Origin: a bacterium
Lineage (GTDB): Bacteria > Patescibacteriota > Microgenomatia > Woykebacterales > RBG-16-39-9b
Assembly (NCBI GenBank): GCA_030704665.1
Contig: JAUYID010000009.1
Location: 224,454 to 256,831, forward strand
Length of the DNA: 32,378 nt
Reading direction: 5' to 3'
Shown here: positions 13,741 through 20,344 of the stretch, piece after piece
Layout: each line of letters starts with the position of its first letter
How positions within the stretch are numbered: the stretch's first letter is position 1
Made by a program: the position numbers and the translations under genes
Notes under the pieces: generated by a model
Database searches by the model: none
What the model was told of the DNA's origin: nothing
What the model saw: only the letters and a program-made list of their open reading frames with translations

Positions 13741-16194
13741 ATGCTGCCCCCAAACTCCAATACCAAATACGGACATTTTTCTCCAGACGGAAGAGAATAC
13801 ATCATTACTCGTCCCGACACCCCTAGACCTTGGATCAATATTCTGACCAACGGCCGCTATACGAGCTTGGTTTCTCACACCGGCGGAGGTTACAGTTTTC
13901 TTGACGAGCCAGTCTACAACCGGATTACTCGTGGTGTTCCCGGTGAACAAATCCTTCAAGACCGGCCGGGGCGCTATCTTTACGTTCGTGACAACGATTC
14001 TGGAGAATATTGGAGTATCAACTGGCAGCCGGTAATGGCGAAGCCGGAGTTTTGGGAAGCAAGAATTGGTTTGGGCTACAACAAAATCGTTTCTCTCAAC
14101 CGCGGTATTCAAGGAGAAGTGACTTTTTTCGTTCCGGAAGGAATAAAGGCCGAGGTTTGGATGGTTAAGATCAAAAACACTACCGAGAGGGTGCGCAATC
14201 TTTCAGTCACTTCTTACGTTGAGTGGGTCTTGGGAAACTACATGAAGGATCTTTATGACCGTGTCTTCGACTCACTCTTTAATGATGCTTATTTTGAAGA
14301 CAACACGGTTTTTGCTACCAAACGTCGTTGGGAGAGGCCGGACAAACCTGGTCTTCCCTGGAATCTGGTTGCCTACATGAGCGGGGATCTCGATTTTGAA
14401 TGTTATGACTGTGTAAAGGAAAACTTTATTGGTCAGTACCGCTACCTCTCAAATCCAATAGCAGTTGAAAAAGGAGAGTGCCAGAATGCTTATGGAGAAA
14501 GCGAGGACGCCATTGGCTCACTGACCAAAATACTGACCCTTAAACCCAAAGAAGAGATCAGTTTTAATATTTTTGTTGGTGTCGAGCAGACAAAGAAAGA
14601 AGCCAAAAAAACGATAAAATTTCTTTCGAAAAAGGAAAATGTAATCAGAAAATTTAATGAAAGAGGGGTTTGGTGGGACAAATATCTTGATAAATTTGTG
14701 GTTGAAACCCCAGACCCTGATTTCAATTTATCCGTCAACATTTGGAACAAGTACCAGTCCTGGATTACCGCCAACTTAGGAGAAATGACTTCTTATTATC
14801 ATGGCGGTGGTGATTTTGGTTTTCGCGATGAAGCCCAACATTTGTTTGGAGTTTTGCCTTTCAACCAAGATTTTGCCAAGGAATGGACCAAAAAACTTCT
14901 CGAGCACCAGGGCAGTGATGGTAAGGTCGCCCACAACTGGAACCTGACCACTGGGAAAGCAGTTGTGACTGACCACTCAGACGACCCACAGTGGTTGGTG
15001 ATGGCGGTTTTGAACTTTATAAAGGAAACCGGAGAGACGCAGTTTCTTGAAGAAAGAGTTAATTTTTTGGACAAAGGAGCTGCCTCAGTCCTTGACCATC
15101 TCACTTTGGCCTTGGACTACACTCTTTATCACGTCAGTCCGAACGGAATACCTTTGCGCCGAACCGCGGATTGGAACGATGCTTTGGCAGGAGGGCACCT
15201 GGGTAAAGGGGAATCGCTGATGGTAGCGAACCAAGTGGCGAGCAATATTCTTGAACTCTTACCAATTTTGGACAAAATGGGCAAAAAAGCCAAGGCCAGA
15301 GTTTACGTCAACATTTACGATCACCTCAAAAAAACTATCAATGAACAGTACTGGGATGGGGAGTGGTATGTTCGGGCTACGGATGACGAAGGAAACTTCA
15401 TTGGCAGTCAAAAAAATAAAGAAGGCAAGATTCATATCAACGGCCAAACCTGGCCTGTCATCAGTCACATTGCCAGCGGGGACCGAGCCGAAGAAGCAAT
15501 GAACTCTTTGTGGAAGCATTTGCAAACTGAGTACGGGGCTTTGAGCTTTACACCAGCCTATACAAAAATGAACTCTGCTTTGGGAATCATTTCTCAATTT
15601 GCCCCAGGAACGAAAGAAAACGCAACAATTTTTTCTCATCCGAACGCCTGGGTCGTGATTGCCGAGGCGATTCTTGGTCGGGGAGACAAGGCCTACGAGG
15701 CTTGGAAGAGGAGCTCTTTTTTGACCCGCTCGAAGCAACCGGACATTTACAAAGTTGAGCCCTATGTTTATGCAGAGTTTAGCTACGGTCCACAGAACCC
15801 CCATTTTGGGCAGGGAAAATACTCCTGGATGACTGGTTCGGCGGCTTGGTTTTTGAGAGCTTGTACTGACTGGATTTTGGGAGTTCGGCCCACGGTTGAT
15901 GGTTTAATCGTTGATCCTTGTATTCCCAAAAGCTGGCAGAGATTCAAGGTAAAGAGGGAGTTCCGTGGCGCAGTTTACAATATTTCAGTCAACAATGAGG
16001 CAGGGGTTTTCAAAGGAGTCAAGGAAATCAAAGTCGATGGGAAACTTTTGAAGGAAAAGATACTACCAGTTTTTAAGTCCGGGCAACACAACATCGAAGT
16101 CAAAATGGGAGAAGTAAATACTTTCAAAACTGTTCTAGAACAGTCTTCAAAAGCTAATAGTCGAACGGCAAAACAAATCAAGGTGAAAAGCTAG
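13741..16194 (+). CDS. GH94 family glycoside phosphorylase (cellobiose/chitobiose phosphorylase type)
   Basis: Inverting phosphorylases that reversibly cleave or form beta-glucosidic links with phosphate. The N-terminal beta-sandwich starts YGHFSPDGREYIITRPDTPRPWINILTNG; the (alpha/alpha)6 barrel contains GGGDFGFRDEAQH, the catalytic acid in RTADWNDAL (D480 from the chosen ATG), INGQTWPVIS, and EPYVYAEFSYGP with GSAAWFLRACTDWILGVRP near the end, all GH94 hallmarks. The length is 817 residues. The ATG at 13741 is preferred to a TTG six bases earlier. No signal peptide, so it is cytoplasmic. Beside the GT4/alpha-barrel pair it suggests synthesis and recycling of a storage or envelope glycan; the disaccharide specificity is not readable. 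Confidence 0.93.
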   Translation: MLPPNSNTKYGHFSPDGREYIITRPDTPRPWINILTNGRYTSLVSHTGGGYSFLDEPVYNRITRGVPGEQILQDRPGRYLYVRDNDSGEYWSINWQPVMAKPEFWEARIGLGYNKIVSLNRGIQGEVTFFVPEGIKAEVWMVKIKNTTERVRNLSVTSYVEWVLGNYMKDLYDRVFDSLFNDAYFEDNTVFATKRRWERPDKPGLPWNLVAYMSGDLDFECYDCVKENFIGQYRYLSNPIAVEKGECQNAYGESEDAIGSLTKILTLKPKEEISFNIFVGVEQTKKEAKKTIKFLSKKENVIRKFNERGVWWDKYLDKFVVETPDPDFNLSVNIWNKYQSWITANLGEMTSYYHGGGDFGFRDEAQHLFGVLPFNQDFAKEWTKKLLEHQGSDGKVAHNWNLTTGKAVVTDHSDDPQWLVMAVLNFIKETGETQFLEERVNFLDKGAASVLDHLTLALDYTLYHVSPNGIPLRRTADWNDALAGGHLGKGESLMVANQVASNILELLPILDKMGKKAKARVYVNIYDHLKKTINEQYWDGEWYVRATDDEGNFIGSQKNKEGKIHINGQTWPVISHIASGDRAEEAMNSLWKHLQTEYGALSFTPAYTKMNSALGIISQFAPGTKENATIFSHPNAWVVIAEAILGRGDKAYEAWKRSSFLTRSKQPDIYKVEPYVYAEFSYGPQNPHFGQGKYSWMTGSAAWFLRACTDWILGVRPTVDGLIVDPCIPKSWQRFKVKREFRGAVYNISVNNEAGVFKGVKEIKVDGKLLKEKILPVFKSGQHNIEVKMGEVNTFKTVLEQSSKANSRTAKQIKVKS

Positions 16195-16208
16195 GTTAGA
16201 GACTGCTT

Positions 16209-16296
16209 CTAAACAACCTCATGTTTCATCTCACCCAAAAGCCAAAGAACCCCATCCTTTTTAAGTTTTCGAGTTTACGAGAAAACGCAAGAAAGC
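16209..16296 (-). repeat. Second extra copy of the HTH gene C-terminal tail (diverged)
   Basis: Read on the minus strand, 16209-16265 encodes LKKDGVLWLLGEMKHEVV and a TAG stop, against KKDAVLWLLGEMKRETV at the end of the HTH gene: three replacements in the 15 residues from Asp to Val. About 30 bases further upstream (to about 16296, plus-strand CGCAAGAAAG) also match the copy at 16318. No start codon or HTH-coding part precedes it. Confidence 0.8.
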
Positions 16297-16317
16297 AAGA
16301 AGATTTGATTAGTTAAT

Positions 16318-16404
16318 TTAGACAGTTTCCCTTTTCATTTCCCCTAATAACCAAAGCACAGCGTCTTCCTTAAGATTCGAGCAAAGCGAGAAGCGCAAGA
16401 AAGA
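16318..16404 (-). repeat. First extra copy of the HTH gene C-terminal tail (peptide identical, codons different)
   Basis: On the minus strand this encodes LKEDAVLWLLGEMKRETV and TAA. The 15 residues DAVLWLLGEMKRETV are identical to the HTH protein tail, yet 12 of the 15 codons differ, all synonymously; only Asp, Trp and Met codons are shared. The frame upstream stays open for some 30 codons but matches no HTH sequence and has no obvious start. Confidence 0.85.
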
Positions 16405-16460
16405 TCCAATATTTCTTACTTTTCGGACGAAGTGAGAAATGAAAAAGTGGGAAAGGCCAA

Positions 16461-16661
16461 TTAAACGGTCTCGCGCTTCATCTCTCCGAGCAACCACAAA
16501 ACCGCGTCTTTCTTATAACGTCGGTCCCCACGGGCATTGATTCTAATCGCGGGAAGCTTACCTCTTTTTCCCCAGCGCTTGATAGTCAGCGGGGAGACTC
16601 TCAAAAAGTTAGCCACTTCTTTTACAGTCAAAAGTTCTGGAAGATCATCACCTAAAGACAT
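16461..16661 (-). CDS. Excisionase/MerR-like helix-turn-helix protein
   Basis: A 66-residue DNA-binding protein: LLTVKEVANFLRVSPLTIKRWGKRGKLPAIRINARGDRRYKKDAVLWLL is the winged helix-turn-helix of the excisionase/MerR-like family (TVxEVAxxLxVSxxTIxRWxxxGxLPAxRI...RRxxxxxVxxWL). In this family they act as recombination directionality factors or small regulators; no integrase is in the window, so a regulator is more likely. The last 18 residues are repeated twice in the downstream DNA. The gene is preceded by a promoter (16773-16802) and a leader containing the palindrome ATACTAAACTTAGTAT, a candidate operator. AGGA lies about seven bases before the ATG. Confidence 0.88.
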   Translation of the reverse strand: MSLGDDLPELLTVKEVANFLRVSPLTIKRWGKRGKLPAIRINARGDRRYKKDAVLWLLGEMKRETV

Positions 16662-16721
16662 AAATTTATCCTAATATCCTTTCTGAGCAAGGTTCAAGTC
16701 GTTCCGACTAAGACCCTCAAA

Positions 16722-16737
16722 TACTAAACTTAGTATG
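16722..16737. promoter_or_regulatory. Operator-like palindrome upstream of the HTH gene
   Basis: ATACTAA-AC-TTAGTAT, two perfect 7-bp arms, about 60 bases before the HTH ATG and downstream of its predicted promoter. A second small inverted repeat, AGTCG-TTC-CGACT, lies at about 16699-16711. Autoregulation by the HTH protein is an inference. Confidence 0.45.
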
Positions 16738-16772
16738 CATAGACCTACTTTAAATAAACAAAATGCCTATAA

Positions 16773-16802
16773 AAGATATCAGACTAAAAATTAAGATGTC
16801 AA
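16773..16802 (-). promoter_or_regulatory. Promoter of the HTH gene
   Basis: Minus strand: consensus TTGACA (16797-16802), 18-base spacer, TATCTT (16773-16778). It gives a leader of about 105 bases. The rest of 16803-16905 is gene-free; I see only a short ATAC/GTAT inverted repeat near 16832-16845. Confidence 0.45.
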
Positions 16803-16905
16803 GTGGCAAATCAGATACTGGCGGTAACATATACTAGTGTATCAGAAAAAGTACTTTACAGCGGTGGGCCTTTTAGACTCAAACCCTCTCAAAGTCCCAT
16901 AGTAG

Positions 16906-16934
16906 TTGACTTTTAGCTTCATTTGTGCTATCAT
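16906..16934 (+). promoter_or_regulatory. Promoter of the first GC-rich ORFan
   Basis: TTGACT (16906-16911), 17-base spacer ending TTTGTGC, TATCAT (16929-16934). The leader of about 85 bases includes a small stem GCAGC/GCTGC followed by ATTTTTT (about 16952-16974), possibly an attenuator. Confidence 0.6.
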
Positions 16935-17024
16935 AAATATCCTTTTCGCACGCAGCAATTTGGCTGCATTTTTTGTGTTTTGTGGCTAAATTCTTGCTTG
17001 CGGGGAGTAGTAGGAGGGACAGCT

Positions 17025-17543
17025 ATGGGCGATCACACGCCAATCTCATTGGATCAGGGACCAGAGGTGCCCAGTTGGGTACCGAAGGCAATCCTGACCC
17101 TAGTCATTGCGGTGGTCATTCTGGGTGGTATGTTCGCTGCCGGTTGGTTCGCTCACCGTGAGGTTAGCGCCGACGGTACGAAGGACCCGCAGCGTGACTT
17201 GATCGTACGGCTCGATCGCAACCGGCTCGGTTTGGTCAACTGGTCCGATGGATTTCAGGTGTGCGTCACTCTCTTGAAGAGTGATTTCACTCCTGAGGAT
17301 CCGGTAGCCTGTGTCGACACTGACCAAGTCCTGAACTACACGGACTACGACTATGGACCTTCGGCCCTTCCGAGTCTCGGAGAGCTCTACGACATCCACA
17401 AAGTCGATGACCTTGGAGTTCAGAGTGGTTTGGTCTTTTACCTTCCAGGCAAAGGTCCGAACCCATTACCGACACCGACCAGTGCCGCTGAGCCGAGCCC
17501 AACACCTGGAGTGAATGTTCCCACAGCCACTCCAACCAAGTAA
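17025..17543 (+). CDS. GC-rich orphan membrane protein with Pro/Thr-rich tail
   Basis: Not recognised. From the ATG at 17025 (SD GGAGG seven bases upstream) the protein has 172 residues: a short acidic cytoplasmic start, one membrane segment (about residues 17-38, ILTLVIAVVILGGMFAAGWFA), an outward domain with two Cys (VCVTLL and VACVDTD) and a Pro/Thr/Ser-rich tail PTPTSAAEPSPTPG. The DNA is visibly richer in GC than the flanks (17041-17100 counts 34 G/C of 60). It has its own promoter and ends in an 11-bp hairpin. The same design recurs in the genes at 17790 and 28336. An earlier TTG at 16923 in the same frame is less likely. The Cys pair may form an external disulfide. Confidence 0.8.
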   Translation: MGDHTPISLDQGPEVPSWVPKAILTLVIAVVILGGMFAAGWFAHREVSADGTKDPQRDLIVRLDRNRLGLVNWSDGFQVCVTLLKSDFTPEDPVACVDTDQVLNYTDYDYGPSALPSLGELYDIHKVDDLGVQSGLVFYLPGKGPNPLPTPTSAAEPSPTPGVNVPTATPTK

Positions 17544-17571
17544 CGGAAATCCCTCCCCGCACGTCAAGACC

Positions 17572-17627
17572 GCCGGGGTGCCTATTGGAACCAGTTTCCT
17601 CTAAAGGCACCCCGGCACTCCCATTTT
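17572..17627 (+). terminator. Hairpin and T-run after the first GC-rich ORFan
   Basis: GCCGGGGTGCC (17572-17582) pairs perfectly with GGCACCCCGGC (17606-17616), with a 23-base loop, then CACTCCCATTTTT. The gap 17628-17789 is AT-rich to about 17690 (possible TTTACA -35 near 17664) and then becomes GC-rich before the next gene. Confidence 0.65.
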
Positions 17628-17789
17628 TAGACCCCAAATTTAGTTAAAACAAACAAATTTCTTTACAAGTAAAGTAAAATACTTAAGCTATCCAGCACAC
17701 GCGTTCGTTCTCCCAAACAACGAGAGGCTTGGGAAGAGCACTCTCAAAGGCGTGGGGGCGACAAAGACCGCTGGGGCAAGGAGAGAATC

Positions 17790-18398
17790 ATGGACTGGGC
17801 AGATGGGCTCAACATAGGCCTTTTCAGTGGCCTCGCTTTTGGGATTCTCCTGACAGCGTTTATCTGGTGGAGAATTGAGTCCTCCAATGACAAGATAAGA
17901 AAAGGAGAAAAATTCCGCGCTGCTGAGCCCTTTCTTAAGAAAGAGTACTACCACGTGGCCTACCGGGCTTTCTCGGAATTTGACCGGCTTGGCTGGAAAC
18001 GAGGTTGCCAGACCTGGGTCGGCTTTGTCACCTTTTTCAAGGCCGATAGGTTCCACAGGAACCCGCACATCGTCGAGCTCTTGGAAGAGGTCCACACCAA
18101 ATTGGCAGCCGAGTTTCACGGTCGGGTGATGTTTGCTGGATGGGATGTGGTTTCCAACCAGTATCTCATCTACCCAAAGTGGACTTTTGAACTCTACGAC
18201 AAGAAAGGAAAGCTGATAGCGCCGCAAGTTCGGAGCGACGTTGCCTACGCGAGAGAAGTCGATCACAACTCAGCTCAGCAGGAAGCTTGGCAGAACATGG
18301 TGCTAGCTCGAAACAACGCTGAGTCTGTGAAGATCTTCTACCCGGATGGAGAAATCTTCAGAATCCTTAACCGTCCGGAATTTCTACGAGCCAAGTAA
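17790..18398 (+). CDS. GC-rich orphan membrane protein
   Basis: Not recognised. 202 residues: one N-terminal membrane segment (about 8-28, IGLFSGLAFGILLTAFIWW) then a mostly polar, mixed alpha/beta domain containing KKEYYHVAYRAFSEFDRLGW, WVGFVTFFKADRFHRNPHIVELLEEVHTKLAAEF and FELYDKKGKLIAPQV. With the N-terminal anchor the domain could face either side. The ATG at 17790 has AAGGAGAG upstream. GC content and codon use resemble the genes at 17025 and 28336, not the GT/GH94 genes. It is followed three bases after the stop by a long hairpin. A separate transcription unit is likely, although no convincing -10 was fixed. Confidence 0.78.
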   Translation: MDWADGLNIGLFSGLAFGILLTAFIWWRIESSNDKIRKGEKFRAAEPFLKKEYYHVAYRAFSEFDRLGWKRGCQTWVGFVTFFKADRFHRNPHIVELLEEVHTKLAAEFHGRVMFAGWDVVSNQYLIYPKWTFELYDKKGKLIAPQVRSDVAYAREVDHNSAQQEAWQNMVLARNNAESVKIFYPDGEIFRILNRPEFLRAK

Positions 18399-18400
18399 CA

Positions 18401-18451
18401 TTGGTGAGGAGAACTTCGACCGCAAGGTCAGAGGCTTCCCCTCCTCGCCAA
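18401..18451 (+). terminator. Long hairpin directly after the second GC-rich ORFan
   Basis: TTGGTGAGGAG (18401-18411) pairs with CTCCTCGCCAA (18441-18451), one G-U pair, with an inner GACC-GCAA-GGTC hairpin; CACCTTTTT follows. The gene-free stretch 18399-18730 otherwise holds a TATATAAT-containing AT-rich segment near 18535, the minus-strand terminator at 18585 and two repeats. Confidence 0.6.
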
Positions 18452-18584
18452 ACCACCTTTTTAAACCTAATTTTCTATTTCCGAAGAAAATATATAAATA
18501 TTGCTGTAAAGTTTATCAGCCTCGAATTGTGGCCTATATAATAGTAACCCTCAATATCCTTGTTATAGCCTCGGCTTTCCCAAC

Positions 18585-18606
18585 AAAAAACCCCGGTTGC
18601 CCGGGG
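18585..18606 (-). terminator. Terminator of the rplJ-rplL operon
   Basis: On the minus strand CCCCGG-GCAA-CCGGGG (18591-18606) is followed by TTTTTTG. It lies about 125 bases beyond the rplL stop, after a hairpin element and a GTCATTCTGAG repeat. Confidence 0.8.
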
Positions 18607-18614
18607 TCTTCTGT

Positions 18615-18672
18615 TGTCATTCTGAGCTATTAGCGAAGAATCTCGAGATCCTTCGTTTCACTCAGGATGACA
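18615..18672. repeat. GTCATTCTGAG-family palindromic repeat, short form
   Basis: TGTCATTCTGAG at the left, CTCAGGATGACA at the right, with GCGAAGAATCTCGAGATCCTTCG as an internal near-palindrome: a single long hairpin of about 58 bases. Confidence 0.88.
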
Positions 18673-18697
18673 GGTTTAGTTCAGCTCCGCTGAACGC

Positions 18698-18732
18698 AGG
18701 ATCTTTTTTGATATAGCTCTCAAAAAAGTCCT
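18698..18732. repeat. Second copy of the AGGAC-T6 hairpin element
   Basis: AGGATCTTTTTTGA (18698-18711) pairs with TCAAAAAAGTCCT (18720-18732). Loop and arms match the copy at 5570-5604 with few changes. Its right end overlaps the rplL stop codon (18731-18733). Confidence 0.8.
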
Positions 18733-19363
18733 ATTTAAGTTCTACTTTAGCTCCAGCTGCTTCCAGCTTACCTTTAGCTTCGTTGGCAGCTTCTTTCCCA
18801 GCTCCCTCAAGAACTGGTTTTGGTGCGCTGTCTACCAAAGCTTTTGCTTCAGCTAGACCCAGAGTCGGGACGATTTCACGGACTGCTTTGATGACGCTGA
18901 TTTTGTTTGCACCAGCATCCGCCAAAACTACGTTGAAGCTGGTCTGACCTTCGTCAGCGGCTTCGCCAGCCTCAGCTCCGCCAGCGGCAGGAGCTGCAGC
19001 GACAGCCATCGGAGCAGCGGCGGTGACGCCAAAGCGTTCCTCCAGTGCTTTAACTAAATCAGCTAGTTCGAGAACAGTCATGGTCTCGATGTCCTTGATG
19101 ATTTTTTCAAGCTTGGCACTGACTGGTTTGGCTTCTTTCTTTGGCTCTTCTTTAGGTGTTTCCTCTTTAACTTCGGCCGCTACCTCTTTTACCTCTTCTT
19201 TGACTTCCTCTTTAGTCTCTTCAACAACTTCTTTCACTTCCTCAGCCGCCTCTTTTGCTTCCTGCGCAGCTTCGGTAGCTTCAGCTGCAGCATCTTCAGC
19301 CTTGTCAGCAGCTTCGGTAGCTTCGGCAGCTGCTTCCTCTACTTTTTTCTCATCGTCGTTCAT
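18731..19363 (-). CDS. rplL: Ribosomal protein L7/L12 with long acidic N-terminal extension
   Basis: Stalk protein that recruits translation GTPases. The standard domains are present: N-terminal dimerisation region [30 protein letters not shown] (from about residue 84), an Ala/Gly-rich hinge, and C-terminal factor-binding domain [22 protein letters not shown]...[17 protein letters not shown]. The first 83 residues are an added low-complexity Ala/Glu/Lys run, probably a long helix, making 210 residues against about 120-130 normally. The start is supported by an SD (AAAGGGGGTG) before ATG 19363, and I see no alternative start close to residue 84. Downstream of rplJ in the same operon, with the terminator at 18585. 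Confidence 0.96.
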   Translation of the reverse strand: MNDDEKKVEEAAAEATEAADKAEDAAAEATEAAQEAKEAAEEVKEVVEETKEEVKEEVKEVAAEVKEETPKEEPKKEAKPVSAKLEKIIKDIETMTVLELADLVKALEERFGVTAAAPMAVAAAPAAGGAEAGEAADEGQTSFNVVLADAGANKISVIKAVREIVPTLGLAEAKALVDSAPKPVLEGAGKEAANEAKGKLEAAGAKVELK

Positions 19364-19420
19364 TAGTTAGCACCCCCTTTCACATGAATTATGAATTCAG
19401 AATTTAGAATCAAGAAATTT

Positions 19421-19975
19421 TTAAGCATTGGTACTGCCCTTACTCTTTCCAATTTGATCCAAGGTGTAAACAAGATTGCGAAGGTTTGCGTTCAGTACTC
19501 TAACCACACCGTAGAGTGGGGAAGATATACCCCCAACCACTTGCCCAAGCAGGACTTCTTTGCTTGGAAGTTTGGCTAGTTCCATGATTTTTTCTTTGGA
19601 ATAGGCTTCCTTGTTCAAAAAGCCGATTTTTATTTTTGGAATCTCAGTACCTTTGATAAAAGTTGCCAAAGCTTTGATTGGGCTGACCTGATCTTCATAG
19701 GCAAAAATAGCTGCAGTTGGTCCGGTCAGATCCTGCGCCGGGACTTCGTAGCCTGCTTTTTTGGCAGCAATTGAAAGTAAGGTGTTTTTGGCAACCAACA
19801 TCTCAGCCTTGTCAGCCTTGAGTTTGCCTTTGAGCTCGGTCGCACCAGCTACCGAAAGACCACGAAAGTCAGTCAAAAGCAAAGCCTGAGCTTGGTTCAT
19901 TTTTTCAACTAGGCTCGCAACTTCCTCTTCTTTTTTTATTCTTGATGCGGATTTTTTCTTTTCTTCGTTTTCCAT
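19421..19975 (-). CDS. rplJ: Ribosomal protein L10
   Basis: Base of the L7/L12 stalk. Seen: N-terminal rRNA-binding part SRIKKEEEVASLVEKMNQAQALLLTDFRGLSVAGATELKGKLKADKAEMLVAKNTLLSIAAKKAG, middle TGPTAAIFAYEDQVSPIKAL, and a C-terminal helix VLNANLRNLVYTLDQI that binds L12 dimers. Start set at ATG 19975 (MENEEKKK); the longer frame to 20035 runs into a dispersed repeat. There is no SD at the ATG. About 330 bases of leader separate it from its promoter and contain an L10-leader-like fold, an intrinsic terminator and a repeat. rplL follows after 57 bases. Confidence 0.95.
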   Translation of the reverse strand: MENEEKKKSASRIKKEEEVASLVEKMNQAQALLLTDFRGLSVAGATELKGKLKADKAEMLVAKNTLLSIAAKKAGYEVPAQDLTGPTAAIFAYEDQVSPIKALATFIKGTEIPKIKIGFLNKEAYSKEKIMELAKLPSKEVLLGQVVGGISSPLYGVVRVLNANLRNLVYTLDQIGKSKGSTNA

Positions 19976-19990
19976 AGATAATAGATATTT

Positions 19991-20086
19991 GTCATTCTGA
20001 GGCAAAGCCGAAGAATCTCCTAGATTCTGAAACAAGTTCAGGATGACTTAATAAAGAGATCCTTCGCCCAACACTTCAGGATGACA
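19991..20086. repeat. GTCATTCTGAG-family palindromic repeat, long form, in the rplJ leader
   Basis: From GTCATTCTGAGGCAAAGCCG to TTCAGGATGACA. It matches 5623-5718 almost base for base for the first 75 bases. It lies between the attenuator-like terminator and the rplJ ATG (15 bases from the ATG), so it is transcribed in the rplJ mRNA. Confidence 0.9.
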
Positions 20087-20090
20087 GTCA

Positions 20091-20117
20091 AAAAAACAAA
20101 AAACTCGCCGAAGCGAG
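20091..20117 (-). terminator. Attenuator-like intrinsic terminator upstream of rplJ
   Basis: Minus strand: CTCGC-TTCG-GCGAG (20104-20117, stable UUCG loop) followed by TTTTTTGTTTTTTTG. It lies downstream of the L10 leader and upstream of rplJ, where a terminator would only make sense as a regulated one. The remainder of 20118-20227 is AT-rich with repeated GATTTAAGAT-like words; nothing else seen. Confidence 0.75.
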
Positions 20118-20227
20118 GTACATTAGATCTAAGATTTAAGATGCAAGATTGAAGATAGACTCTTAAGACGCTTGCGACGCAGAGCGCAAAGCGATCTAAT
20201 TCTGCATTCTGAATTCTTAATTCAAAC

Positions 20228-20307
20228 GATGCCTCGGCTAGGTTTATCTCGTCCGCCTGCTTCGCGAAGCGAATCAAGGCGAGACTGGACTAGCTGTCTT
20301 CGGTACG
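20228..20307 (-). promoter_or_regulatory. Ribosomal protein L10 leader (autoregulatory RNA)
   Basis: Minus strand transcript start region reads ACCGAAGACAGCTAG, then a hairpin containing CTTCGCGAAG, then CCTAGCCGAGGCATCG. The CCGAAGACAGC ... GCCGAGG pairing resembles the conserved core of the L10 leader, bound by the L10(L12)4 complex to repress its own operon. Identification is by recalled consensus. Confidence 0.7.
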
Positions 20308-20313
20308 TGGGCG

Positions 20314-20342
20314 AGTATATGTTAAGCACAAAAATTTGTCAA
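20314..20342 (-). promoter_or_regulatory. Promoter of rplJ-rplL
   Basis: Minus strand: TTGACA (20337-20342), 17-base spacer, TATACT (20314-20319). The transcript would start near 20307, directly at the L10 leader. Confidence 0.75.
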
Positions 20343-20344
20343 GA

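Noticed and set aside
15259-15804. Minus-strand 181-codon frame within GH94
   Set aside because: Lies wholly inside the GH94 coding region, which carries the catalytic motif; no start signal or family resemblance.
16209-16404. CRISPR or simple tandem repeat
   Set aside because: Only three units, uneven spacing, DNA poorly conserved while the peptide is; not a CRISPR pattern.
16461-16661. Marker of an integrated phage or plasmid
   Set aside because: The HTH protein is excisionase-like, but no integrase, attachment repeat or other phage gene is present.
19023-19370. Ser/Ala-rich plus-strand frame opposite rplL
   Set aside because: It is the antisense of the Ala/Glu/Lys-rich extension; the composition is explained by the codons of rplL.
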